Positions 40,576 to 48,393 of a stretch of DNA of 62,769 nt are shown piece after piece. Origin of the DNA: an uncultured Oscillospiraceae bacterium (lineage in GTDB: Bacteria; Bacillota; Clostridia; Oscillospirales; Oscillospiraceae); contig CAQCFX010000004.1 in the NCBI GenBank assembly GCA_948766235.1, forward strand, positions 1,842 through 64,610. Reading direction: 5' to 3'. The position numbers and the translations under genes are program-made. Position 1 is the first letter of the stretch; every line of letters starts with the position of its first letter. The notes beneath the pieces are model-generated. The model was given only the letters and a program-made list of their open reading frames with translations. It was not told where the DNA came from and searched no databases.

Positions 40576-41514
40576 ATGGTAAACTTTACTGAATTTTCCT
40601 TCCCCTCCCGGGACGGGGCGCACAAATGCAATGTCAGCCTGTGGACGCCCGAGGGCCAGCCCCGGGCGGTGGTGCAGATTGTCCACGGCGTGGCGGAGTA
40701 CGCCGGGCGGTACGACCACTTCGCCCGCTATCTGGCGGACCACGGCTTCGTGGTGTGCGGCGAGGACCACCTGGGCCACGGCAAGACGGTGGACGACGGC
40801 AAATACGGCTACTTTGGGAAGAAGGACGGCTGGACCCTGGTGACGGCGGACGTGCGGCAGCTGCGGGTCCTCATGGGGGAGAAGTTCCCCGGCATCCCCT
40901 ACTTCCTGCTGGGCCACTCCATGGGCTCCTTCCTGGCCCGGACCTATCTGTGCAAATACCCCGGCACGGTGGACGGCTGCATCCTGTCCGGCACCGGCCA
41001 GGAGAAGCCCGCCCTGGTGGCCGCCGGCAAGGCGGTGGCCAGCGCCGTGTGCGCCCTCAAGGGGCCGGAGGCGGTGAGCAAGCTGGTGGACCAGCTCTCC
41101 CTGGGGGCCTATAACAAGCAGTTCAAGCCCAACCGCACCACGGCGGACTGGATTTGCCGGGACGAGGCGGTGGTGGACGCCTATCTCAAGGACCCCTTCT
41201 GCACCTTCAAGCCCACCGCCGGGATGTTCCGGGACATGATGGGCGGCTTGCAGTATATTTCCAGCGAGGAGGGCCTGTCCAACATGGACCCACGCACCCC
41301 CGTCTACCTGTTCTCCGGCGACCAGGACCCGGTGGGCTCCAACGGCGAGGGTGTGAAGACGGTGTACGGCTTCTTCAAAGACCACGGCACCCGCGACTTG
41401 TCCATCAAGCTCTACCCCGGCGGGCGGCACGAGATGCTCAACGAGATCAACAAGGGCGAGGTATACGCCGACGTGCTGGCCTGGCTGGAAAAGAGAAGCG
41501 CAGAGCCGTCGTGA
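40576..41514 (+). CDS. Alpha/beta hydrolase, monoacylglycerol lipase/lysophospholipase type
   Basis: A 312-aa Ser hydrolase (Hydrolase_4 / PldB family). Oxyanion region IVHGVAEYAGRYD, GEDHLGHGKT, and nucleophile elbow GHSMGS with Ser115 are clear; acid Asp in SGDQDPVG and His in GGRHEM complete the triad. There is no signal peptide, so it acts in the cytosol. GGGGTGA precedes the start by 8 bp. The stop codon is immediately followed by a structured, repeat-like element. Confidence 0.9.
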   Translation: MVNFTEFSFPSRDGAHKCNVSLWTPEGQPRAVVQIVHGVAEYAGRYDHFARYLADHGFVVCGEDHLGHGKTVDDGKYGYFGKKDGWTLVTADVRQLRVLMGEKFPGIPYFLLGHSMGSFLARTYLCKYPGTVDGCILSGTGQEKPALVAAGKAVASAVCALKGPEAVSKLVDQLSLGAYNKQFKPNRTTADWICRDEAVVDAYLKDPFCTFKPTAGMFRDMMGGLQYISSEEGLSNMDPRTPVYLFSGDQDPVGSNGEGVKTVYGFFKDHGTRDLSIKLYPGGRHEMLNEINKGEVYADVLAWLEKRSAEPS

Positions 41515-41525
41515 GCAGCGCGGAT

Positions 41526-41635
41526 GGACCGAAGCGAGGACAAAAGCCCAAGGAGGGCCAAAGGCCCGAGTGGGTTTTGTCCGAGTCGTAGGGAAGCCGC
41601 GCGTCGCGAACAGGCGAAGCGTGACAACAGGGTCC
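41526..41635. repeat. Structured intergenic element, possible dispersed repeat
   Basis: A central stem pairs GGACAAAA with TTTTGTCC and GGGCC with GGCCC around an AAA loop (41536-41584); the outer ends GGACC (41526) and GGTCC (41631) also pair. The strand-symmetric GC-rich structure looks like a REP/BIME-type element or a structured RNA. I cannot test copy number from one window. Confidence 0.45.
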
Positions 41636-41671
41636 GAAACGCAGGGGTGCACATTATGCGCCCATGTATCC

Positions 41672-42559
41672 TTATGCTTTGGCCCCGCGCCGCAGGAATT
41701 TGAACTGGGTCTCGGAGCACACCATGGCGGTGAATATCACGCAGAAGCCCAGGTACATCAGCGGCGTGGGCCGCTCCGCCCCAAAAAGCACCGAAAACAT
41801 CACCCCGAAGGGGGCCTCCAGGGAGAGCAGCAGGGCGGCGGAGGCGGGCTCGGTGTACTTCTGTCCCACGTTCTGGAACAGCAGGGCCACGGCGGTAGAG
41901 CCGATGGCCAGGTACAGCAGCACCCACCAGGCGTAGGAGGGCAGGCCGCCTGTGGGCACGCCCCGGGTGAAGGCTGTCCCCACCCAGCACATGAGGGCCA
42001 CCATGGCGAACTGGAGGATGGTGAGCAAAAAAATGTCCCGCCCTCCGGAGAACTTGGCCACCGCGATGATGTGGCAGGCCAGGAAAAATCCGGCGATGAG
42101 GGTGAGCACATCCCCCAAAGCCAGGGACAGCCCCCCGTCCCAGGACACCAGGCCGATGCCCGTCACGGACAAACAGGCGGCCAGCACGTTCCAGCGGGTG
42201 GGGCGCTTGCGGTCCACCGCCCAATAGAGGAAGGGGACAATCACGCAGTACACCGCGGTGAAAAAGGCGTTTTTCCCAGGCGTGGTGCCCATCAGGCCAA
42301 AGAGCTGGATGATGTACGCCGCGCCCAGCAGCAGCCCCAGCACCGCGCCCTGCCAGAGATAGCTCAGGTCCATATCCTTCCACCGCCGCCAGAACACCAC
42401 GGCCAGCACCGCCGCCGCCAGGGTAAAGCGGAAGGCCAGCATGAACATGGGGTCCACATCGTCCACGGCGTCCTTAATCATGAAAAAGGTGGAGCCCCAG
42501 ATGAGCGTGGCGCACACAATCATGGGCTTGGCCAGCTTTTTCATCACGGCTTCGTTCAT
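41672..42559 (-). CDS. EamA/DMT-family metabolite exporter
   Basis: A 295-aa transporter of ten predicted helices, two EamA halves. The opening VCATLIWGSTFFMIKDAVD and LYLAIGSTAVALLFQNVGQKY are characteristic. It probably exports amino acids or related metabolites, but the substrate is not readable. It is divergent from the DNA glycosylase gene with 56 bp between start codons. Confidence 0.9.
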   Translation of the reverse strand: MNEAVMKKLAKPMIVCATLIWGSTFFMIKDAVDDVDPMFMLAFRFTLAAAVLAVVFWRRWKDMDLSYLWQGAVLGLLLGAAYIIQLFGLMGTTPGKNAFFTAVYCVIVPFLYWAVDRKRPTRWNVLAACLSVTGIGLVSWDGGLSLALGDVLTLIAGFFLACHIIAVAKFSGGRDIFLLTILQFAMVALMCWVGTAFTRGVPTGGLPSYAWWVLLYLAIGSTAVALLFQNVGQKYTEPASAALLLSLEAPFGVMFSVLFGAERPTPLMYLGFCVIFTAMVCSETQFKFLRRGAKA

Positions 42560-42615
42560 AGCAATTCAACTCCAAGTAAATAATAGGAAATAGATTACGG
42601 AAAGGGGGCGGCTCT

Positions 42616-43227
42616 ATGCTGCCGCAGGCGTTTTTTGCCGGGGACACGGTGGAGGCCGCCCGCGCCCTGGTGGGCAAATATCTGGTGCGGCGGTACGGCG
42701 CGGTCACCCTGGCCGCCCGCATCACCGAGACGGAGGCCTACGTGGGCCGGATGGACAAGGCCTGCCACGCTTACGGCTACCGCAAAACCCAGCGCACCCA
42801 GACCCTTTACGCCCCGCCGGGGACGGCCTACGTCTATCTCATCTATGGGATGCACTGCTGCCTCAACTTTGTCACCGAGCCGGAGGGCGAGCCGGCGGCG
42901 GTGCTCATCCGCGGCCTTGTCCCCAGGCATAACCTGGATATTATAGCAGAAAACCGCTTTCATTGCAAGGGCGCGGACATGAGCGCCTATCAAAAAAAGA
43001 ACTTTCTCAACGGCCCCGGCAAGGTGTGCGCCGGAATGAACATCGACCGCTCCCTCAACGCCCTGCCCTACGGCTCGCGGTCGCTGTTTGTGTGCGCCAA
43101 TCTGGAGGACGCCGGCCTACCCCCCTGCCCCCAGGACGAGGGACCGCTGCTCATCCACACGGGCAAGCGCATCGGCATCGACTACGCCCAGGAGGCCGTG
43201 GACTTCCCCTGGCGGTTCTACCTGTAA
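42616..43227 (+). CDS. 3-methyladenine DNA glycosylase, AAG/MPG family
   Basis: A 203-aa base-excision repair enzyme removing alkylated purines. Family features: the N-terminal ALVGKYLVRR, the catalytic ITETEAYVG, the intercalating-Tyr region LYAPPGTAYVYLIYGMHCCLN, AAVLIRGLVP, and FLNGPGKVCAGMNID. Length is standard. A bidirectional terminator follows 8 bp after the stop. Confidence 0.94.
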   Translation: MLPQAFFAGDTVEAARALVGKYLVRRYGAVTLAARITETEAYVGRMDKACHAYGYRKTQRTQTLYAPPGTAYVYLIYGMHCCLNFVTEPEGEPAAVLIRGLVPRHNLDIIAENRFHCKGADMSAYQKKNFLNGPGKVCAGMNIDRSLNALPYGSRSLFVCANLEDAGLPPCPQDEGPLLIHTGKRIGIDYAQEAVDFPWRFYL

Positions 43228-43235
43228 GCAATACA

Positions 43236-43263
43236 AGAGCCCCTCCCGGTTGGGAGGGGCTCT
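43236..43263. terminator. Bidirectional terminator
   Basis: Perfect 12-bp stem with a GGTT loop between the glycosylase and spoIIP, followed by T-rich sequence. Confidence 0.88.
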
Positions 43264-43278
43264 GTGTTTTAAAACGTA

Positions 43279-43294
43279 TGTTTCACGTGAAACG
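43279..43294. promoter_or_regulatory. parS site (one mismatch)
   Basis: TGTTTCACGTGAAACG, 15 of 16 positions of consensus parS. It touches the stop codon end of spoIIP. Together with the exact site at 29385 it gives two ParB sites 13.9 kb apart. Confidence 0.85.
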
Positions 43295-44461
43295 TCACGG
43301 CTGCGTCATCAGCTCTGCCACGGTGCGGGCGTACAGCCGCGCCGCGGTGATGGCCTCCTGGAGGGTATTGCCGTGGGTGCCCACCTCCACCAGGATGGCC
43401 CCCGTGGAAACGTGCTGGTTAAACCGGGAGGTGCGCAGCACAATGGGCCGGGCCAGGGTGGCCCACTTCTGGGCGACGGCGTTTTGAATCTCCACCGCCA
43501 GCGACAGATTCACCTTCCAGTTGGGGTGGACCTGGCCGTTGGCGTCGCTGCCCATCACCATCATCACCTGGGCGCAGTTGTCCACCGAGCCGGACACCAC
43601 CTTGTAAATTGTGCCGTCGCTGGCCACCAGCGCGTCCCGGTGGACATCCAGCAGCAGCACGATGGAGGGATACTCCTTCAGCGCGGCCGCCACCCCCTCC
43701 ACCGAGCGGACATAGGCGTTGTTGTAGCTGGGGTAGTCGTACAGGGTGGTGTCGTGAATCACCCCGATGCCCGCCGCCTCGAACACCGCCGCCATCTCCT
43801 CCCCCACCCGCACCATGTTCTGCTCGGTATTCAGCGTGCGGTAGCTGTCGCTCTCCTCGTATACGTCCGTGCCGTCCATGGTATAGGCCTCGGTGGCGTG
43901 GGAGTGGTAAATCAGCACCTTGGGTCCCTCCCCCTGCGCCGACAGCTGGGGCGCGTTGGCCAGCAGGGCAGGGATGTCCAGCGTGTAGTCCGTGTGGTTG
44001 TAGATGGACACCTTTCCCGACGTCACATATTTCGCGGATGTCCCCGCCACCATGGTTTTAGCGATGATGCCCTCCGGCGCCGTGGTGGTGGCGGGCAGGT
44101 CGCCCCCATCCTCCTCCCCGTCCGGGTCCAGCTCGGCGGGGTCCTGGCTCTCCGGCGGGGGCGCTTCGGATGGCTCCGGCGCCGGCTGCTGGGAGGGCAG
44201 CGTTCCCCCCAGCAGAGACGACTGGGCCAGCACCAGCCTGTCCCAGCCGGACAGTCCTCCTCCCTCCTCCCGGAAGCCCAGCTCCGCCGCCAGCAGGGAG
44301 GTGGCCAGCTGGGCGCTGTCCGCCCACCGCAGCAAATCGCCCACCGCGGCGGCGGGGTCCCCCACCAGCCACACCAGCCACGCCGCCAGGACGGCCACAA
44401 ACACCGCCGCCCCAATCCGCACGCCCCGCAGAATGGGCCGGGTTGTCCTTCTCTTTCGCAT
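43295..44461 (-). CDS. spoIIP: Stage II sporulation protein P
   Basis: A 388-aa membrane-anchored peptidoglycan amidase/endopeptidase that works with SpoIID and SpoIIM during forespore engulfment. One N-terminal membrane helix (about residues 12-33) precedes a Pro/Glu-rich linker and then the catalytic amidase domain with LIYHSHATEAY, LLLDVHRDA and VEVGTHGNT, the zinc-site regions. The start at 44461 has GAGGTGA correctly spaced; longer starts overlap the opposite abrB promoter. Its presence marks a spore-former. Confidence 0.93.
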   Translation of the reverse strand: MRKRRTTRPILRGVRIGAAVFVAVLAAWLVWLVGDPAAAVGDLLRWADSAQLATSLLAAELGFREEGGGLSGWDRLVLAQSSLLGGTLPSQQPAPEPSEAPPPESQDPAELDPDGEEDGGDLPATTTAPEGIIAKTMVAGTSAKYVTSGKVSIYNHTDYTLDIPALLANAPQLSAQGEGPKVLIYHSHATEAYTMDGTDVYEESDSYRTLNTEQNMVRVGEEMAAVFEAAGIGVIHDTTLYDYPSYNNAYVRSVEGVAAALKEYPSIVLLLDVHRDALVASDGTIYKVVSGSVDNCAQVMMVMGSDANGQVHPNWKVNLSLAVEIQNAVAQKWATLARPIVLRTSRFNQHVSTGAILVEVGTHGNTLQEAITAARLYARTVAELMTQP

Positions 44462-44510
44462 TGCGCTCACCTCTCTTGCATGGTATGCGCCGCTGGAAGA
44501 AAATAGACCC

Positions 44511-44539
44511 TTGACACACAAAGTTCCCCGAGTTATACT
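44511..44539 (+). promoter_or_regulatory. Promoter of AbrB-like gene
   Basis: TTGACA (44511-44516), 17 bp, TATACT (44534-44539). Confidence 0.88.
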
Positions 44540-44556
44540 TAGTGAGAAAAGTATAA
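44533..44556 (+). promoter_or_regulatory. Inverted repeat over the -10, likely autoregulatory operator
   Basis: TTATACTT (44533-44540) and AAGTATAA (44549-44556) are exact inverted repeats, 8 bp apart, covering the -10 and start point. AbrB-like proteins often repress their own promoters. Confidence 0.6.
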
Positions 44557-44574
44557 TTAGTAGGAGGAATCGCA

Positions 44575-44823
44575 TTGAAGATGAAACTTCCCAAGGACCA
44601 GTTCCTGTCCACCGTGCGGGTGGGGGACAAGGGCCAGATTGTCATCCCCAAGGAGGTGCGGGACCTGTTTGAGATTGAGCCGGGGGACAACCTGCTGCTC
44701 ATGGCGGACAAGAAAAAGGGCATCGCCATCGTGGCCTTTGACGGCATGATTGACTTTATGGACCAGTCCATCCGGCAGGCGCGCCAGGCGCAGCAGGAGC
44801 AGAAAGAGGAGGAGGCAACGTGA
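44575..44823 (+). CDS. AbrB/SpoVT-type transcriptional regulator
   Basis: An 82-aa protein with the swapped-hairpin AbrB fold: TVRVGDKGQIVIPKEVRDLFEIEPGDNLLLMAD is the whole DNA-binding domain. The tail is Gln/Glu/Arg-rich helix. The start is taken as TTG at 44575 because AGGAGG lies 7 nt before it, versus 13 nt before the next ATG (44581). It overlaps the following ABC ATPase gene by 4 bp and so is the first gene of a three-gene operon; it likely regulates that exporter. Confidence 0.9.
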   Translation: MKMKLPKDQFLSTVRVGDKGQIVIPKEVRDLFEIEPGDNLLLMADKKKGIAIVAFDGMIDFMDQSIRQARQAQQEQKEEEAT

Positions 44824-45539
44824 ACGCCATTGAAATTCTGGGCCTCACCAAAGAATACGCGGGCCGAAGGGTGGTGGACCGTTTGGCCCTCACCGTCCCG
44901 CCGGGGGAGCTGTTCGCCCTCTTAGGGGTGAACGGAGCGGGCAAATCCACCACCATCAAAATGCTGTGCTGCCTCACCGCGCCCACCCAGGGGGACGCGC
45001 AGCTCATGGGCCGCAGCGTGCGCACCCAGAGCCACCAGGCCAAGGAGGTTTTGGCCGTCTCTCCCCAGGAGACGGCGGTGGCCCCCGCGCTGAGCGTGAA
45101 GGAAAACCTGGCGCTCATGGCGGGCATCTACGGCCGGGACGAGCAGCGGGCGCAGCAGGTCATGGAGCAGCTGGGGCTTGCACCGTGGGCGAAGCACCGG
45201 GCCAAAACCCTGTCCGGCGGGTGGCAGCGGCGGCTGTCCATCGCCATGGCGCTGGTGTCCCAGCCGGAGGTGCTGTTTTTGGACGAGCCCACCCTGGGGC
45301 TGGACGTGCTGGCCCGGCGGGAGCTGTGGGAGGTGATACGGGGGCTGAAGGGCAGCACCGCCATCGTGCTCACCACCCATTATTTAGAGGAGGCCGAGGC
45401 CCTGGCCGACCGCATCGGAATCATGAACGCGGGCCGCCTCCGGGCGGTGGGGACGGCGGACGAGCTCAAGGCCCTGGCGGGCTGCGCGTCCTTTGAGGAC
45501 GCCTTTGTGGCCCTGGCGGGAGAGGAGGCGGCGTCATGA
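44820..45539 (+). CDS. ABC exporter ATPase (ABC-2 type)
   Basis: A 239-aa ATPase of the drug/bacteriocin exporter class. It starts at GTG overlapping the preceding stop (GTGA). Motifs: LGVNGAGKSTT, signature LSGGWQRRLSIAMAL, Walker B LFLDEPTLGLDV and LTTHYLEEAEALADR. The signature LSGGW replaces the usual LSGGM/Q but keeps the SGG. It partners the next gene, a membrane subunit. Confidence 0.92.
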   Translation: MNAIEILGLTKEYAGRRVVDRLALTVPPGELFALLGVNGAGKSTTIKMLCCLTAPTQGDAQLMGRSVRTQSHQAKEVLAVSPQETAVAPALSVKENLALMAGIYGRDEQRAQQVMEQLGLAPWAKHRAKTLSGGWQRRLSIAMALVSQPEVLFLDEPTLGLDVLARRELWEVIRGLKGSTAIVLTTHYLEEAEALADRIGIMNAGRLRAVGTADELKALAGCASFEDAFVALAGEEAAS

Positions 45540-46267
45540 GGGTAAAGGCATTTGCCGTGCGCAATCTCAAGGAGCTGTTCCGGGACCCTTTGACCCTGTT
45601 TTTCGGGCTGGCCTTCCCCCTGGTGCTGCTGCTGCTGATGAACCTCATCCAGCGCAATGTCCCGGTGCACGTATTTGAACTGAACACCCTGGCCCCGGGC
45701 ATCGCCCTGTTCGGGCTGACCTTTATGGCGCTGTTCTCCGGGATGCTCCTGGCCCGGGACCGCTCCTCCGCCTTTCTCTCCCGGCTGGCCGCCTCCCCCA
45801 TGACGGCGGCGGACTTTTTGCTGGGCTACCTGCTCCCCCTGCTGCCCATGGCGGTGGGGCAGAGCGTCATCTGCCTGGGGGCGGCGGTGGCCCTGGGGCT
45901 GCCGCTGAGCTGGAAGCTGCCGGCGGCGGTGCTGTCTCTGATTCCGTCGGCCCTGCTGTTCATCGCCCTGGGGCTGCTGTGCGGCACACTGCTCAGCGAC
46001 AAGCAGGTGGGCGGCATCTGCGGCGCCCTTCTCACCAACGTCACCGCCTGGCTGGCGGGCATCTGGTTCGACCTGTCCCTGGTGGGCGGGGCGTTTCAGA
46101 AGGTGGCCTACGCGCTCCCCTTCGTCCACGGGGCGGACGCGGCCAAGGCCGCCCTGGCCGGGGACTGGGCCGCCCTGCCCGGTCATCTGCTGTGGGTTTC
46201 CATCTGGGCGGCGGTGACCATGACCGCAGCGGCCGCCCTGTTTCGCTGGAAAATGGTGGAGCATTGA
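45536..46267 (+). CDS. ABC-2 type exporter permease
   Basis: A 243-aa membrane protein with six hydrophobic segments: an N-terminal RNLKELFRDPLTLFFGLAFPLVLLLLM, a central LFGLTFMALFSGMLLARDRSSAFLSRL (the ABC-2 conserved region), and a final VTMTAAAALFRWKM. It starts at an ATG overlapping the ATPase stop. The complex may export a drug, lipid or peptide; no substrate clue is nearby. Confidence 0.9.
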   Translation: MRVKAFAVRNLKELFRDPLTLFFGLAFPLVLLLLMNLIQRNVPVHVFELNTLAPGIALFGLTFMALFSGMLLARDRSSAFLSRLAASPMTAADFLLGYLLPLLPMAVGQSVICLGAAVALGLPLSWKLPAAVLSLIPSALLFIALGLLCGTLLSDKQVGGICGALLTNVTAWLAGIWFDLSLVGGAFQKVAYALPFVHGADAAKAALAGDWAALPGHLLWVSIWAAVTMTAAAALFRWKMVEH

Positions 46268-46301
46268 GATGATTTTGTCGAAGGCTTTCGGCGGCAGGCT
46301 C

Positions 46302-46330
46302 TTGAAATTCTCGTCCCGTTGTGATACAAT
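46302..46330 (+). promoter_or_regulatory. Promoter of bactofilin gene
   Basis: TTGAAA (46302-46307), 17 bp, TACAAT (46325-46330). Confidence 0.75.
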
Positions 46331-46413
46331 GAAATATCATCGAAGCAGCACGGAAAGGCCCTGGAGCATGGGAACCATGCTGTGGACAACATAAGGAAAG
46401 GTGAGGATTCCAA

Positions 46414-46905
46414 ATGGGCTTTTTCAGCACACCCAAAACGGATACGCAGATGTCCGTAATTACTGAAAGCGAACGGCAGCAGGAAAGTCTGCCCTCTCCC
46501 TCCAAGATAAGCAGCACCGTCATCACCCAGGGCGTCACCGTCAAGGGCACCATCCGGGGCGAGGGCGTGGTCCAGGTGGAGGGCGTCGTGGAGGGCGAGT
46601 TCGGCATGGTAGGCGCCGTCATCGTCTCCGACACCGGACTGGTCCGCGGCCCCATCTCCGCCGATGTGGTCCGGGTGGCCGGCCGGGTGGAGGGCAATGT
46701 GGTCGCCCGGGAGCATATGCGCCTGGAGCAGACCGGCACCCTCATCGGCGACGTGGCTACCGCCTCTCTGGTGGTGGAGGACGGCGGCTGCCTCAACGGC
46801 CGGTCCACCATGACCAAGGCTCCCGAGCCCGACCCGGAGCTGCGCAGCGTTCAGGACCTGGGCGACCTTCAGTTCGGCCCCGGCTACGACGTGGACGGCG
46901 AGTAA
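46414..46905 (+). CDS. Bactofilin (polymer-forming cytoskeletal protein)
   Basis: A 163-aa protein that should form nucleotide-independent filaments under the membrane. The core (about 30-130) is a right-handed beta-helix with short periodic turns: VTVKGTIRGEGVVQVEGVVEGEFG, then VRVAGRVEGNVVA, LIGDVATASLVVEDGG. Flanks are charged and disordered, as usual. Bactofilins scaffold cell-wall or spore-coat enzymes. It is monocistronic and ends at a shared terminator. Confidence 0.92.
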   Translation: MGFFSTPKTDTQMSVITESERQQESLPSPSKISSTVITQGVTVKGTIRGEGVVQVEGVVEGEFGMVGAVIVSDTGLVRGPISADVVRVAGRVEGNVVAREHMRLEQTGTLIGDVATASLVVEDGGCLNGRSTMTKAPEPDPELRSVQDLGDLQFGPGYDVDGE

Positions 46906-46923
46906 ACGGCTTCATTCATACAT

Positions 46924-46960
46924 AAAAGCGCCCGGTTTCACAGAGAAACCGGGCGCTTTT
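46924..46960. terminator. Bidirectional terminator closing the catabolic operon
   Basis: A 16-bp perfect stem with an ACAGA loop, A and T flanks, between bactofilin and the CoA-transferase gene. Confidence 0.93.
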
Positions 46961-46965
46961 CCTAT

Positions 46966-48393
46966 TTACAAATTGTCAAGAAGCAAGGGGTGGTGTCCTC
47001 CCGCCCGCAGCGCCTGCTCCAGCGCGCGCAAAAGGCCCTCCCGGTGGGCGGGATGGGCGCAGCGCTCAATGATTTGCCGGGCGCACTCCCCGTCGTCCCG
47101 CCCCCGAAGGTCGGCTGTGCCAAACTCGCTGATAACCACGTCCACGTCGTGGTGAATCACATCCACATGGCCCACGGCGGGCACAATGCAGGACAGCTGC
47201 CCGTCCTTCCGGGCCGCGGGCAGCAGCATCACCGACAGCCCGGCAGCGGCGGCGAAGGCCGCGCCGTTGCCAATGCCGTTGACCACCCTTGTGCCGCCGA
47301 TGTGGCTGGCGTTCACGTTGCCGAACACGTCCATCTCCAGCCCCGTGTTCAGCGCCAGCACCCCCAGGCCGCTCACGGCGGCATAGCCGTTGCACACCTC
47401 CATGCTGCGCAGCACCAGCCGGTCCTTCAGCCCGCCGCCCAGGCAGCGCAGCCGCGCCAGCGTCTCAGGGTCGGAGACAATGGAGCCGCCGGACAGCAGT
47501 TCGGCCTTCCCCTGGGCCAGCAGCTCCGCCATGCCAGCCTGCAGCGCACCGCAAAAAAATGTCAGCCGCTCATACCGGCTGCCCTTCAGCGCCTCCACAA
47601 CGGCCCCGGACAGCCCGCCGATGCCCGTTTGCACGGGGGGCAGCGTCTTTCCGGGAAACGCCCGGTCCAGCCAGGTCATCAGGTTTTCGCAGATGGCCCG
47701 CTGCGCCGGGGTGGGCGCGGCGGGGGGCGCCGCCTCGTCCGGCTGGTGGGAAAAGGTCACCGCCGCCACCTTGTCCAGGTCAATCTGGACATAGCTCCGG
47801 CCTACCCGCTCGCCGGCGCTGCCCAGCGCCGTCCCGGCGTGGGCCGGGCCCTCATAAACGTCGTGCAGTCCCAAGAGCAGCTCGGGCTGGGCGGTGTTTA
47901 TCTCCACGATGATTCTCCGGGCCATGCCGCACATGAGCTGGGTCATGCCCACGCTGGTGGTGGGAATCAGCCGGCCGTCGTCATCCAGCCCCAGGGCCTC
48001 CACCACCGCCACGTCGGGAATGCCGAAGCCGCCCGCGGCAAACACCCGGGGCATTCTGGCCATGGACACCTCCACGTAGCGCAGCCGCTGCGCGTTGGCC
48101 AGCTCCCGCACCCCGCCGGCCACCGTAAAGGGGGCGCGGCGGTTTAAAATCCCCGCCTGGGCCAAAGCGTTTTCCACCTGCGGGGAGAGCTGGGCGGCGG
48201 TGATGAGCTCTATGCCTCGGATATCCCCCGCCCTCCCCCGCTCCGCCAGGGCCAGCAGCACCGCTTTGGGGTCCCCGGCGGCGGTGTAGCCGCTGGCGGC
48301 CACCACGGCCCCCTCCGGGATGAGGGCGGCGGCGTCCTGGGGCGAGCACAGCTTTCCGCTGAGCCGGTGGGGCACCCTATACAGCGCTGTCAT
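46966..48393 (-). CDS. Acetyl-CoA hydrolase/transferase-family CoA-transferase
   Basis: A 475-aa enzyme that moves CoA between acyl-CoA and a carboxylate (Cat1/4-hydroxybutyrate CoA-transferase family). N-terminal domain has IPEGAVVAASGYTAAGDPKAV; the second domain has TGIGGLSGAVVEAL, EMDVFGNVNASHIGGTRVVNGIG and VISEFGTADLRG, matching the AcetylCoA_hyd_C layout. Start at 48393 has a GGAG site 7 bp before and overlaps the upstream lyase gene by 17 bp. As last gene of the sigma-54 operon it may activate acetoacetate or an acyl acid at the expense of acetyl-CoA or butyryl-CoA. Confidence 0.85.
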   Translation of the reverse strand: MTALYRVPHRLSGKLCSPQDAAALIPEGAVVAASGYTAAGDPKAVLLALAERGRAGDIRGIELITAAQLSPQVENALAQAGILNRRAPFTVAGGVRELANAQRLRYVEVSMARMPRVFAAGGFGIPDVAVVEALGLDDDGRLIPTTSVGMTQLMCGMARRIIVEINTAQPELLLGLHDVYEGPAHAGTALGSAGERVGRSYVQIDLDKVAAVTFSHQPDEAAPPAAPTPAQRAICENLMTWLDRAFPGKTLPPVQTGIGGLSGAVVEALKGSRYERLTFFCGALQAGMAELLAQGKAELLSGGSIVSDPETLARLRCLGGGLKDRLVLRSMEVCNGYAAVSGLGVLALNTGLEMDVFGNVNASHIGGTRVVNGIGNGAAFAAAAGLSVMLLPAARKDGQLSCIVPAVGHVDVIHHDVDVVISEFGTADLRGRDDGECARQIIERCAHPAHREGLLRALEQALRAGGHHPLLLDNL

